From positions 1 through 62,819 of the IMG/VR virus record IMGVR_UViG_3300038549_000020: 62,819 nucleotides of DNA; one strand, 5' to 3'. Of the stretch, positions 15,736 through 23,403 are shown piece by piece; the stretch's first letter is position 1; each line of letters opens with the position of its first letter. The notes under the pieces were generated by a model, which worked only from the letters and a program-made list of their open reading frames with translations, made no database searches and was not told where the DNA came from. The DNA is from a virus. The position numbers were made by a program, and so were the translations under genes.

Positions 15736-15765
15736 TTGCCAATGCCACATGACGTGGCCTACACT
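15736..15765 (+). promoter_or_regulatory. Leaderless promoter TTGCCA-N18-TACACT
   Basis: TTGCCA at 15736-15741, 18 bases, TACACT at 15760-15765, then six bases to ATG 15772, so the transcript would begin at or next to the start codon. TGCCAAT/ATTGGCA and GCCAC/GTGGC inverted repeats overlap the promoter and probably form an operator shared with the divergent HTH gene. Confidence 0.65.
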
Positions 15766-15771
15766 ATTGGC

Positions 15772-16311
15772 ATGACGCAGACGACCACAGCCCGCAAGGC
15801 CATCGCTGGCCAGGCAGACATCCGCCTGACCACCACGGTCACCGGGGTGTACGTCGTCACCATCGCCTACGCCAGCACCGGCCAGGTCGTTCACACCTGG
15901 GCGACCGACAGCGCCAGCGACGCGGAGACCGGCTTTCTCCGCCGGGTATACGCCTTCGGGCGCGGCCTGACGATCGACGCAGCGCTCGACCTCATGGGTC
16001 AGGGCGGTGTCACGCCGTCCGCGTCGACCGAGACCGCCGATGAGCCGGTCGTCATCCTCGCCCCTGCGTCGAAGGGGCAGCAGACGGCGATGTCCAGGGC
16101 TCAGGCCCACGTCATCGCCGAGGCGACCGCTGGCTACATCCGGCGGGGGCGCGGCTTCGGCGCCGCGAGCATCGCCCAGTTGAAGGCCATGGCGAAGCGT
16201 GACTTCGTCCGGCTGGACGTACGTGCTGTCGGTGGCCGCCAGTTCATCGAGGGCGGCACCGTCACCACCTGGGGTCAGCGACGCGCCGATGAGGTCATGG
16301 CCACCACCTGA
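15772..16311 (+). CDS. Hypothetical protein
   Basis: 179 aa, start MTQTTTARKAIAGQADIRL chosen by the promoter just upstream. The N-terminal part is beta-rich (VTGVYVVTIAYASTGQVVHTW); the C-terminal part (AQAHVIAEATAGYIRRGRGFGAASIAQLKAMAKRDFVRLDVR) is basic and helical and may bind nucleic acid. First gene of a plus-strand operon with 16399, 16932 and 17174. No family recognised. Confidence 0.65.
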   Translation: MTQTTTARKAIAGQADIRLTTTVTGVYVVTIAYASTGQVVHTWATDSASDAETGFLRRVYAFGRGLTIDAALDLMGQGGVTPSASTETADEPVVILAPASKGQQTAMSRAQAHVIAEATAGYIRRGRGFGAASIAQLKAMAKRDFVRLDVRAVGGRQFIEGGTVTTWGQRRADEVMATT

Positions 16312-16398
16312 CGTGCTGCGGGGCCGGCGGCGTGATCAGATCCCCGGCGGCTCCGCAGCGATCAACCCGACCGACACCATCCTTGAGGAGACGCCACG

Positions 16399-16935
16399 AT
16401 GGACCCGATCCGCATCCCGGCCACGCAGGTCCTCCCCGGTCACACCGTGTTCTTGCGGTACGGCCGTGACCTCCTGGTCGACGTCGACCAGGTGTTCGCC
16501 GAGCACACCGACACGCACCCTGTGCCGGGCGATTGCCGGGGCACGGTGATCCGGCTGGTTGGTGCGGTGCGCTACCCGCAGTGCGACACAGCGCACGACT
16601 ACACCGCCACCAGCAGACACAGGACCACCACCAGGCTCACCGTGGTGGCCGACCGGAATGAACCGATCGGCCACCGGGACGGGTGGAACGACCTCACCAG
16701 GATCGTTCGCCACTACGACCGGGACAGGCGGATGCACATGGTGTGGACCCTCGACAACGACGAGCCGATCGGCCATGGCGGCAGGTTCGTTGGCACGATC
16801 TTCCGCGTCCCGCATGACGGCGGCGCCTGGTGGTGGCATGTCGACTGTGGGCGCGGCGGGCGCCAGATCGGGAACTACATCGACGTCGAGGCCTCGCTGC
16901 TGGCTGCTGGCGTCGAGAGGGACGGCTCCCGGTGA
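16399..16935 (+). CDS. Hypothetical protein
   Basis: 178 aa (MDPIRIPATQVLPGHTVFLRYGRDLLVDVDQVFAEH). The opening resembles small beta-barrel proteins; the middle has repeated NEPIGH/DEPIGH segments (RNEPIGHRDGW and NDEPIGHGGRF), and the C-terminus is His/Trp/Gly-rich (GGAWWWHVDCGRGGRQ). Stop overlaps the next GTG start. Function unknown. Confidence 0.6.
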   Translation: MDPIRIPATQVLPGHTVFLRYGRDLLVDVDQVFAEHTDTHPVPGDCRGTVIRLVGAVRYPQCDTAHDYTATSRHRTTTRLTVVADRNEPIGHRDGWNDLTRIVRHYDRDRRMHMVWTLDNDEPIGHGGRFVGTIFRVPHDGGAWWWHVDCGRGGRQIGNYIDVEASLLAAGVERDGSR

Positions 16936-17162
16936 TCAGCAAACGGTTCAGTGGCGTTGTGGTCGGTGACTTCGTCCGGCTGCGGGGTGGACGGCTGAAC
17001 GCACACCTGACCGACCGGTGGCACCGGATCGTCACGGTCGACCGCGACGCCATCACCATGATCGACCGGCGCGGGACGACGCGCCGGATCAGCTTCGAGT
17101 TCTCGCGCGGTGTCCGGTTCCACGTATGGGAGCCGGGCGATGACCGTAACGACCAGGCATGA
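16932..17162 (+). CDS. Hypothetical small beta-barrel protein
   Basis: 76 aa from GTG 16932, overlapping the upstream stop. VVVGDFVRLRGGRLNAHLTDRWHRIVTVDRDAITMIDRRGTTRRISFEF has the strand spacing of small OB- or SH3-like barrels and echoes the opening of the gene before it. Basic, possibly nucleic-acid binding. Function unknown. Confidence 0.6.
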   Translation: MISKRFSGVVVGDFVRLRGGRLNAHLTDRWHRIVTVDRDAITMIDRRGTTRRISFEFSRGVRFHVWEPGDDRNDQA

Positions 17163-17173
17163 GAGGACAGACC

Positions 17174-17533
17174 ATGACGGAAGCATTCCTTGACCCGGCG
17201 CGCACCGTACGCGCATTCAAGATCCACCTGACCGCCGGCGGGAAGCGGGTCGGACACGTCCCGTTCGAGCGCGACGGCGCCAACCGCGCCGTCTTCGAGT
17301 GGCACACCGACACGCAGGCGCTCAACCACGCGATCAGCGCCGCGCTCAAGGCCGGACTCGGCCAGTGTCGCGAGAGGATCGACGACTACAAGATCGACGT
17401 GACGTACATGGATCCCGTCTACGACCCGGATCGCGACCTGTACGTCGATCCGGTGACCGGGGTGGAGGATTCCGGGTGCCGCGCGAAGCGGCTGGTCGAG
17501 GAGTCGAGCCCGACCGCGTTCTGGGGTGACTGA
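17174..17533 (+). CDS. Hypothetical protein
   Basis: 119 aa from ATG 17174 with AGAGGA seven bases upstream (an ATG at 17159 lacks one). FKIHLTAGGKRVGHVPFERDGANRAVFEW suggests a beta domain followed by a helix (QALNHAISAALKAGLGQ) and an acidic Tyr/Asp-rich part. Last gene before a strong hairpin. Function unknown. Confidence 0.6.
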   Translation: MTEAFLDPARTVRAFKIHLTAGGKRVGHVPFERDGANRAVFEWHTDTQALNHAISAALKAGLGQCRERIDDYKIDVTYMDPVYDPDRDLYVDPVTGVEDSGCRAKRLVEESSPTAFWGD

Positions 17534-17553
17534 CCACCCCACGTTCGGACCAG

Positions 17554-17573
17554 GGCGCTCCTTCGGGGGCGCC
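17554..17573 (+). terminator. Terminator hairpin with TTCG loop
   Basis: GGCGCTCC and GGGGCGCC form an 8-bp stem (one G-U pair) around a stable TTCG tetraloop, 21 bases after the stop at 17533. No T-run follows. Probably ends the 15.77-17.5 kb plus operon. Confidence 0.6.
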
Positions 17574-17673
17574 TTCGCCGTGTGCCGATCATCCGACCAG
17601 ACCGGCACCGATCAAGCGACCCGCTACGTGTGATATCGGTGCGCACCTCGCCACACCGTGTCACCATGCCGAC

Positions 17674-18147
17674 GTGACCTCCACGCGTCGTAACCTGATC
17701 ATCGTCATTGCCGGGCTCGTCGCCGCTGTCCTCATCGTCGGCGGAACCCTCGTAGCGGCCGATGTGGTCGGCCTCGCCATCCGTACCGCCACCGGACATC
17801 CATCCGCCACCCCATCCCAGCTCGGCGAGGTGGAGTCGATCGCCCAGTTGCGGCGGGAGCTGACCAGTCGGGGCCTGCCGGAGTGCGGCGGGTATGAGGC
17901 GATCGACTCGCCCACCGGATCGCGGGAGCGCGGGCGCTGCTGGGTTGGCACGGCAGAGATCGTGATCGGGGTGTACGTCGACCACGCGTCCGCTGCTGCC
18001 CAGTGGGACCGGAAGGCCACCCTCCTGGAGGGTGTCACCGATCTGTGCATGGCCACCGGTACCAACTGGACGGTTGACGGCGATGACTGCGGATACGTGC
18101 GCAGGGCTGCCGAGGTGACCGGAGCCCGGTACCAGCAGCAGCCCTGA
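17674..18147 (+). CDS. Single-pass membrane protein with extracytoplasmic domain
   Basis: 157 aa from GTG 17674. A basic start (MTSTRRN) is followed by one membrane helix (LIIVIAGLVAAVLIVGGTLVAADVVG), and the rest should lie outside the membrane. Four cysteines (ECGGY, GRCWVG, DLCMAT, DDCGYV) could form two disulfides. No lipobox. Could modify the host envelope or block superinfection, by analogy with other prophage-encoded anchored proteins; not proven. Confidence 0.6.
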   Translation: MTSTRRNLIIVIAGLVAAVLIVGGTLVAADVVGLAIRTATGHPSATPSQLGEVESIAQLRRELTSRGLPECGGYEAIDSPTGSRERGRCWVGTAEIVIGVYVDHASAAAQWDRKATLLEGVTDLCMATGTNWTVDGDDCGYVRRAAEVTGARYQQQP

Positions 18148-18159
18148 AACGCAGCCTGA

Positions 18160-18558
18160 TCAATCTCTCGGCTCGACGACGATCCATGCGTCGTACTCCG
18201 GATAGATCATCTCGTGGGGGTTGAAGTGCTCGTCGAAGTCGAGCTTGACCTTCACCGGAATCTCAAACTCGCCACCGCTGTCATGCCTGCCACTTCTGAT
18301 CTCAACCCCGTTGAGGTCACCGAAGATCAGGTCGCAGCCATCCGGAATCAGATCATCAACCCCGGCGCAGCAGTAGGAGCAGCCGAGTTCGACCCCATCC
18401 CATTCCTCGGCGGGCGCTTCACCACTCAGCACCCACAGATGACCACCGTGACGCTCCACGCAGGAGTGCATCTCCCCTTGGCGCCACGCCTCATCCATCT
18501 CCAACTCTTCCGCGTTGGGTTCTGAGGCTGATGGATCGATCAGATCGAAGCTGATCAC
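18160..18558 (-). CDS. Hypothetical acidic protein with Cys pairs
   Basis: 132 aa from GTG 18558, overlapping the end of the frameshifted gene upstream. Acidic N-terminus; CVERHGGH and ELGCSYCCAGVDD give a possible metal site; the C-terminus is beta-rich (GEFEIPVKVKLDF). It converges with the membrane-protein gene on the plus strand. Function unknown. Confidence 0.6.
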   Translation of the reverse strand: MISFDLIDPSASEPNAEELEMDEAWRQGEMHSCVERHGGHLWVLSGEAPAEEWDGVELGCSYCCAGVDDLIPDGCDLIFGDLNGVEIRSGRHDSGGEFEIPVKVKLDFDEHFNPHEMIYPEYDAWIVVEPRD

Positions 18559-18739
18559 AGCGATCTCCAGGCGACCGACCAGCCCGGAACATCGCCCGTG
18601 GTGACCAGTTCGGCCATGGCCCTGATCTCGCTGACGTAGTCAGGATCCACGGGGCCGGTGACATCCAACGCGCCAGCGATCAGGCCTCGGACACGCCGGT
18701 GACCAGCTCGCCATCCTCGGTGATCACGATGTACTTCAT
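18555..18739 (-). pseudogene. Small gene with an apparent -1 frameshift
   Basis: From ATG 18739 the frame reads MKYIVITEDGELVTGVSEA and stops. In the -1 frame the sequence continues without a stop as LIAGALDVTGPVDPDYVSE, then IRAMAELVTTGDVPGWSVAWRSL. Restoring one base at GAGGC/CTGATC gives one fluent protein of about 62 residues. The break is therefore a recent mutation, a sequencing error or a ribosomal frameshift; no classic slippery heptamer is visible. Confidence 0.55.
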
Positions 18740-18768
18740 GGTGTCTCTATCCAGTCCAAGGTGCTGTT

Positions 18769-19716
18769 TCACTTCGAGCTGAAGAGGTCCAGTTGCTCAT
18801 CTGCGGCCTGTGCGGCCGCTACCGCCGCTCTCGCCTTGATGGTTGGCTCCACCGGCGGAATGTCCTCATCACCACTTCGGCGTTTCCTGGTCGATCGTGT
18901 CGACCCCCGAACGCCCGCCCGACCGCCCTGGTCGGCGAGGGCGCGCCGTAGCGCCTCGTACTCCCCGTACCCGCCATCGGAGACGGCCACGGCGAACGCG
19001 TCGAGGACGGGTATCCCCTCAGGGGTAACCATCGTCTCGATGGCCGGCACATTCTCCATCACGAATGTGTGCGGCATGATCTCCGTGATCAGTCGGGCGT
19101 ACTCGAACACCAGGCTGTTGCGGGGGTCCATGACGTTCCGGCGTCCGGCCATGCTGAATCCCTGGCAGGGCGGTCCGCCGATCATCACGGCGACCTCCCC
19201 GACATCCATGCCGATGGCGTTCAGGATCTCGGCACCGGTCAGGTTGCGGATGTCGGCGAGCCAGAAGTGTTCGCAGGCATGCCGCTGAGCATCGGCGTCC
19301 ATGGTGGATATCCACCCCTCACCGACGGTCATGCCGCCGCGAATGAGCGGCCCCACCTGGCCGCGCGGTGCTGATGCCGAGGCGGCGTTGCCCTTGCGCC
19401 GCTTGAGGCCCATGTGGACCTCGCACGCCTCGGCGAACTCCTTCTCTCGCTCCGGAGTGTCGTAGTGGAAGCGGACACCCCCATAGCGGGTATGGCGGCC
19501 CAGGTTGATCGTGTATGTAAGGGCTGCGGAGACGTTCATCTCCACGGCGGCGATCATGTGGAATCCGGCCTGGTGGAAGCCCATGGAGAATCCTCCGGCA
19601 CCGGCGAAGAAGTCGATCCCGACCGGCTTGGTCCGGCGACGTCGGGGTGCTGGCGGGACGAGGAGACCGAGGGGGGATCTGGTCCACCCGTCCTGGCATG
19701 GGTCGTCGACGATCAT
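18769..19716 (-). CDS. DNA (cytosine-5) methyltransferase, TRD-less form
   Basis: 315 aa from ATG 19716 (a TTG at 19728 is possible). Motif I DFFAGAGGFSMGF near residues 35-47, motif IV GGPPCQGFSMAGRR with catalytic Cys near 185, motif VI FVMENVPA near 225. After that come a basic linker (GSTRSTRKRRSGDED) and a C-terminal QLDLF. The usual motif VIII, target recognition domain and motifs IX-X are not visible, so the protein is shorter than standard C5 enzymes. QLDLF matches the sliding-clamp-binding consensus. Methylates cytosine if a partner or the short form suffices. Confidence 0.82.
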   Translation of the reverse strand: MIVDDPCQDGWTRSPLGLLVPPAPRRRRTKPVGIDFFAGAGGFSMGFHQAGFHMIAAVEMNVSAALTYTINLGRHTRYGGVRFHYDTPEREKEFAEACEVHMGLKRRKGNAASASAPRGQVGPLIRGGMTVGEGWISTMDADAQRHACEHFWLADIRNLTGAEILNAIGMDVGEVAVMIGGPPCQGFSMAGRRNVMDPRNSLVFEYARLITEIMPHTFVMENVPAIETMVTPEGIPVLDAFAVAVSDGGYGEYEALRRALADQGGRAGVRGSTRSTRKRRSGDEDIPPVEPTIKARAAVAAAQAADEQLDLFSSK

Positions 19717-19733
19717 GTCGTTGTCCAATCCAA

Positions 19734-19763
19734 CGCGGGGGCGATATCGATATCGCCCCCGCG
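19734..19763. terminator. 30-bp perfect palindrome
   Basis: A perfect self-complementary 30 bases centred on ATCGAT with a GC-rich outer stem (CGCGGGGGC), between the gene ending at 19774 and the methyltransferase start. It could be a terminator or attenuator, or a protein site; its position just upstream of the methyltransferase would allow control of that gene. Confidence 0.5.
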
Positions 19764-19773
19764 TCCATGTCGT

Positions 19774-20379
19774 CTACTCCGTGTCCACTGGCGGCTGTGG
19801 AGCTTTCGGTGACCATCTGGCGTTGTCGCGGAGGCGGTCGCGGTAGGTGGGTGGCACGATGCCCCTGGCCCAGAGGTTTCGGGTCACGGTCACCTCCCCG
19901 GTCGGCTGTCCATCGTCATCAAGCCACTCGATGTCATGGCGGCGGCCGCCGAAGCCGTCACCACTTCCTGGTTGCGAGCTGTCCGGCGCGATGGCGTAGC
20001 AGTGGTGGTTGATCACGACGGTCTTGCGGCGCCCAGACGTACGCTCGGCTTCCAGTTCGGCGACGATCGGATCCCAGAACCACTCCGACGCGTTGTAGGT
20101 TCGCGTGAAGGTGATCTTCAGGCGTTCCGATGTCCGATGACGCCTGCCGTCAAAGGTCGCGGTGACGTGCCAGTAGTCCCACATGCCATCGCCGCGCGGC
20201 TTGCTGAAGGCACACAGGCACTTCATGCCGTCCGGCGAGTAGTAGCCGATATCGCGATTGCATCCAGAACCAACGTTCGCGGCACCCCAGTCAAGGATGG
20301 CCTTCCACAGGCCGGCCCTGATCTGTTCGGGGGTGACCGTCTTCGGGTCGATCGTCGTGAGGTCTACAGGAATTGCCAT
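19774..20379 (-). CDS. Hypothetical protein of the recombination operon
   Basis: 201 aa, ATG 20379. Contains GCNRDIGYYSPDGMKCLCAFSKPRGDGMWDYWHVTATF, Cys/Tyr/Trp-rich, and a basic middle. No nuclease or ATPase motif recognised. Co-transcribed with the Sak4-type ATPase and followed by the palindrome at 19734. Possibly a DNA-metabolism accessory protein, by neighbourhood only. Confidence 0.6.
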   Translation of the reverse strand: MAIPVDLTTIDPKTVTPEQIRAGLWKAILDWGAANVGSGCNRDIGYYSPDGMKCLCAFSKPRGDGMWDYWHVTATFDGRRHRTSERLKITFTRTYNASEWFWDPIVAELEAERTSGRRKTVVINHHCYAIAPDSSQPGSGDGFGGRRHDIEWLDDDGQPTGEVTVTRNLWARGIVPPTYRDRLRDNARWSPKAPQPPVDTE

Positions 20380-20397
20380 GGTTTCTCCCCGGGGAAA

Positions 20398-20431
20398 ATG
20401 GCCGACCTGGGGAAGCGCCTAGGTCGGCCAT
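20398..20431 (-). terminator. Hairpin between recombination genes
   Basis: ATGGCCGACCT and AGGTCGGCCAT form an 11-bp perfect stem with a 12-base loop, just after the stop at 20443 and before the next start. Possible attenuator between the Sak4 partner gene and the 201-aa gene. Confidence 0.5.
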
Positions 20432-20442
20432 GCTCGTCTCGT

Positions 20443-20982
20443 CTACTCGATCACTGCCGGCTCGCCCAGAGCGGCGGCAATGGCCTCGACGATGCTTCCT
20501 GCGGTCTGGCCGATCTCGGCCTTCGCCGCACTGTCCGCTCGCACGGTCAGCGTGCCCGGCTGACCGCCGGGGACGAACACGAGGCCGGGCACGACCTCGC
20601 CGTCGTCGGCGATGAAGACGGCCTCGCCGTCGCTGTCGAGCTGCTTCATCAGAGCTCTCAGATCCGAGTCGCGGATCCGTGTCTCAAGCGCGTGCGGACG
20701 ACGCTCGGTCGCCCACTTCACCAGGGCGCGCTCGTCCCCGATACGGATCTTCGGCTGGCTGACCGGAAGAATGATCTTGGCAACTCCCGGGATGGTCCAC
20801 GACGGAGCCGTGCCCTGCTTCGTCAGCTCATCGCGGGCGGCCTGGGCCAGTTGCTCGCGGGCCTCGGCGGCACGCTTGGTGGCGGCCGCCGCGACCTGCT
20901 CCCACAGGATGATGTCTCTGGCCAGCTCGGCGCGGGTCGGGGCTGGCGTGGTGCTGGCCTCGGTGATCGCCTGGTCTGTCAT
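20443..20982 (-). CDS. Coiled-coil partner of the recombination ATPase
   Basis: 179 aa. Residues ~15-60 form a long helix (RAELARDIILWEQVAAAATKRAAEAREQLAQ); the middle is GVAKIILPVSQPKIRIGDERALVKWATERRP, and the C-terminus is beta plus helix. Its ATG overlaps the stop of the Sak4-type gene (ATGA). Genes of this kind commonly accompany phage single-strand annealing systems; exact function unknown. Confidence 0.65.
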   Translation of the reverse strand: MTDQAITEASTTPAPTRAELARDIILWEQVAAAATKRAAEAREQLAQAARDELTKQGTAPSWTIPGVAKIILPVSQPKIRIGDERALVKWATERRPHALETRIRDSDLRALMKQLDSDGEAVFIADDGEVVPGLVFVPGGQPGTLTVRADSAAKAEIGQTAGSIVEAIAAALGEPAVIE

Positions 20983-21881
20983 GCCGCAACCTCGCGTCCG
21001 GCCGCCTCGCGACCCTTGGCCTTGATGAGCTCTCCGAGGATGGTGGGCTCTCCCGTGTCGTCCATGACGGGCGCGGCCAGCAGCCCCAGCTGCTCGACAC
21101 GCTTGTACAGGGCGAGCAGGTCGGCGCGGGTGGCGTAGCTGTCAACCGCCTTCTCGACCAGGTCGCTGACGCTCGGCCCACCGGCCACACCGTCATCCAG
21201 CCACGTCTTGATGGTTTCGGCGAAGTCGCGACCGGGCTTCGGGATGATGGCCCCGGATACGGCCGGACACCGTGACTTCGTGACATTCAGCTCGTTGTCG
21301 AGGTCGAGCGAGCCGACGATGTCGAACTCGTATTCGATGCCCTCACGCTGTTCAGCCTTCGTGCCAACTTTGATCATCTGGCGTTTGCCACGCGAGTTCT
21401 CGCCCTCGACCCAGTCGGTCTTGACGCGCATCGTGACGATGACGTGCCCGGGGTAGGCGAGCAGGGCGTCAACCATCTGGCGCTCGTAGGGGCGCATCTC
21501 CTTCCAGCCGGACATGCCGTGTCCGCCGGAGCGCTTGGCGGCGTGGTCGACCTGTTCGAGCATCCCGCCAGCCCCCATCCAGAAGTGGGAGAGGGAGTCG
21601 ACGATCACGACGTCGTAGCCCTGCGCACCAGCGGCGGCCAAGGCCTTGACCAGGACGCGGGGGTCATAGTTGGTGAGATTGAGGCGATTGAATGCGAACT
21701 GGTCGGCGTACTTGCTGGCCGATCCGTGTTCGGTGTCGATGACGGCTACCCGCTCGCCGAGCGTGGTGGCGATGACCAGCGAGGTCCAGGTCTTCCCGGA
21801 TCCGGACGGGCCATCCAGGGCGATCCGGGCCTTGGCCTGCGCCTTGGTGGCGGGCTCGAATTCGAACATCAGGTCACTCAT
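20979..21881 (-). CDS. RecA/Sak4-type AAA ATPase, single-strand annealing recombinase
   Basis: 300 aa. Walker A GPSGSGKT near residues 24-31, DTEHGSASKYAD for the second switch, Walker B DVVIVDSLSHFW near 91-102, and KTDWVEGENSRGKRQMIKVGTKAEQREGIEYEFD, a conserved Sak4 segment. Sak4 proteins anneal complementary single strands in phage recombination and recombination-dependent replication. It lies in an operon with its coiled-coil partner and a zinc protein, behind a promoter at 22.45 kb. Confidence 0.85.
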   Translation of the reverse strand: MSDLMFEFEPATKAQAKARIALDGPSGSGKTWTSLVIATTLGERVAVIDTEHGSASKYADQFAFNRLNLTNYDPRVLVKALAAAGAQGYDVVIVDSLSHFWMGAGGMLEQVDHAAKRSGGHGMSGWKEMRPYERQMVDALLAYPGHVIVTMRVKTDWVEGENSRGKRQMIKVGTKAEQREGIEYEFDIVGSLDLDNELNVTKSRCPAVSGAIIPKPGRDFAETIKTWLDDGVAGGPSVSDLVEKAVDSYATRADLLALYKRVEQLGLLAAPVMDDTGEPTILGELIKAKGREAAGREVAA

Positions 21882-22375
21882 CGCACGCCTCCCTGCTGTT
21901 TCCCTGCTGCTGCTTCTTGGTGACGTGCACGGTGGACCTACCGCCGACGACCCGGTTCACGCATGGAACGTCAGTGAATTCCAAGGCGTCAAGCAGCTGC
22001 TCGTCGTGCTCGCACGGCTCCCCGAAGGGGACGCCCGGGCAGCACCTCTCGCGGGTGTCGATCGCGATGAGCGGCACGGCGCGGACGACCGCCGGCAGGT
22101 TCCAGTCGGTTCGAGTGGTCGAGACTGCGACTTCGCATCCGCAGTCTTCGCCCTTGAGGCAGCCGCACGCCTTCGCGGCGCCGGGGATGATCACGGTGCG
22201 ACTGGCGCGATAGATCGCCTCGGCGCACGCCGCGTTGCCCACGACCATCCCGCCGTTGAGGTGGTACGGGTGCATGTCGCTGTGTGCGTCGAGACGCTGC
22301 CCGCAGTGGGCGCACGGGTCCGCCGTGTCGGCGGTGACCCGCTCACCCGCTCGGGGGAGGGTACTCTGTGTCACG
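21874..22375 (-). CDS. Cys-rich zinc-binding protein, first gene of recombination operon
   Basis: 166 aa from GTG 22375 (GGAAGG upstream). CAHCG near residue 21 followed by HSDMHPYHLNGG forms a likely zinc finger; further Cys clusters are KACGCLKGEDCGCEV and RCCPGVPFGEPCEHDEQ. Proteins starting with CxxCG...H...H are common in actinophage early operons. Overlaps the Sak4 start by 8 bases. Probably nucleic-acid binding; exact role unknown. Confidence 0.65.
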
Positions 22376-22443
22376 TTCGGTGGCCTTCCAGATAGGCGTC
22401 GGACGGTTCGGGGTGGATGGTGATGACATCCACCCCGAATGCT

Positions 22444-22481
22444 TGTGCCAACATCATACCGCCGCTTGGCACACCATGCAA
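22444..22481 (-). promoter_or_regulatory. Promoter and operator of the recombination operon
   Basis: Minus strand: TTGCAT (22481-22476), 17 bases, TATGAT (22458-22453). A perfect inverted repeat TGTGCCAA/TTGGCACA (22444-22451 and 22466-22473) covers the spacer and -10, as expected for a repressor site. TTGGCAT and GTTGGCCAAC elements continue toward the divergent plus gene. Confidence 0.65.
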
Positions 22482-22540
22482 TGCGTTTGGCATACCGACA
22501 CGCTTGTGTTGGCCAACGGTGCATGAGACCATCGCAAGCA

Positions 22541-22818
22541 TGACCGACCAGCTCACCAGGGCCGCCGAGGCGTACCGGGCGGCAGCCAACAAGGACGCCG
22601 AGGCCAGAGACGCCCTGGCGGTGGCCAGGAAGCGGCGGGCCGAAACGGCGAGGGCCGTCGAGCGGACGCGCGGGCCGCTCGCCGAAGCGATCATCGCGGC
22701 GACACGGGCCGGAGTCCGCCAGCGGGACATCCTGGCCACCATCGGCGGGGTGTACACCAGGGAGCGGATCCGGCAGATCTGCCGGGCAGCAGGAATCGAC
22801 GCCAACGAGGACCTGTGA
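22541..22818 (+). CDS. Small coiled-coil / HTH protein
   Basis: 92 aa from ATG 22541. Residues ~5-45 are a charged helix (AAEAYRAAANKDAEARDALAVARKRRAETARAVE); the C-terminus is an HTH (AGVRQRDILATIGGVYTRERIRQICRAAG). It is divergent from the recombination operon over the 22444 operator, so it may regulate it. Followed directly by a small membrane protein. Confidence 0.65.
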
Positions 22819-22819
22819 C

Positions 22820-23029
22820 ATGCCACTCTCCAGCGACAACGACGAATGGACTGGCGATCCGGAAGCCGACCTGGCTACCCTCATCGCCCGAGCACGCGCC
22901 TCCATGCCCCGAGTCCCACCCAGATCGCCAGTGAGTGCCCTGCCGTCCGGGTGGGACATGGCTATCACCGCGATCCTTCTCATGGTGATGCTTGGGATCC
23001 TCTTCGCCACGGCGGCGGGTGACGCATGA
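22820..23029 (+). CDS. Small single-pass membrane protein
   Basis: 69 aa. An acidic start (MPLSSDNDEWTGDPEADL) is followed by a Pro/Arg-rich stretch and one C-terminal membrane helix (WDMAITAILLMVMLGILFATA). Starts two bases after the HTH gene and is co-transcribed. Tail-anchored topology is likely. Function unknown. Confidence 0.55.
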   Translation: MPLSSDNDEWTGDPEADLATLIARARASMPRVPPRSPVSALPSGWDMAITAILLMVMLGILFATAAGDA

Positions 23030-23073
23030 CAGACACGCGATAGACATACGTCTCAGCTCCACGTCCGGCATGC

Positions 23074-23403
23074 CTACTCCCGCAACCTCATGACCGCGTC
23101 CCACACGAGCCGCGCCGTGGTCCTGCTCGTGTCGTACCCGGTACACGAGCAGATGCCGACGTGATGGCCGAGGACCGGTCGCAACTCGCACTCGGCGTGG
23201 ATCGGCATGGTGCCGGGGGCGACCGCGAGTCCACCAGCACCGTCGTCGGCGAGATGGTGGCGGATCCATCCACGGTCATCCTCGGCAATCGGCTCACCAC
23301 AGCCGTAGCAGATCTCGCCGACCGGGGCGGCGATCTTGATCGCGCCATCGAGCGCGGGAACTCCCCAGGGCGTGCCGAAGTAGCGCGGGGTGTGGTCAGC
23401 CAT
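23074..23403 (-). CDS. Zinc-finger protein
   Basis: 109 aa from ATG 23403, overlapping the upstream HTH gene by 8 bases. ICYGCGEPIAEDDRGWIRHHLADDG plus MPIHAECELRPVLGH gives a CxxC...H...C arrangement typical of small phage zinc fingers; the end has SCTGYDTSRTTARLVWDAV. Function unknown, last gene of the early minus operon. Confidence 0.65.
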   Translation of the reverse strand: MADHTPRYFGTPWGVPALDGAIKIAAPVGEICYGCGEPIAEDDRGWIRHHLADDGAGGLAVAPGTMPIHAECELRPVLGHHVGICSCTGYDTSRTTARLVWDAVMRLRE

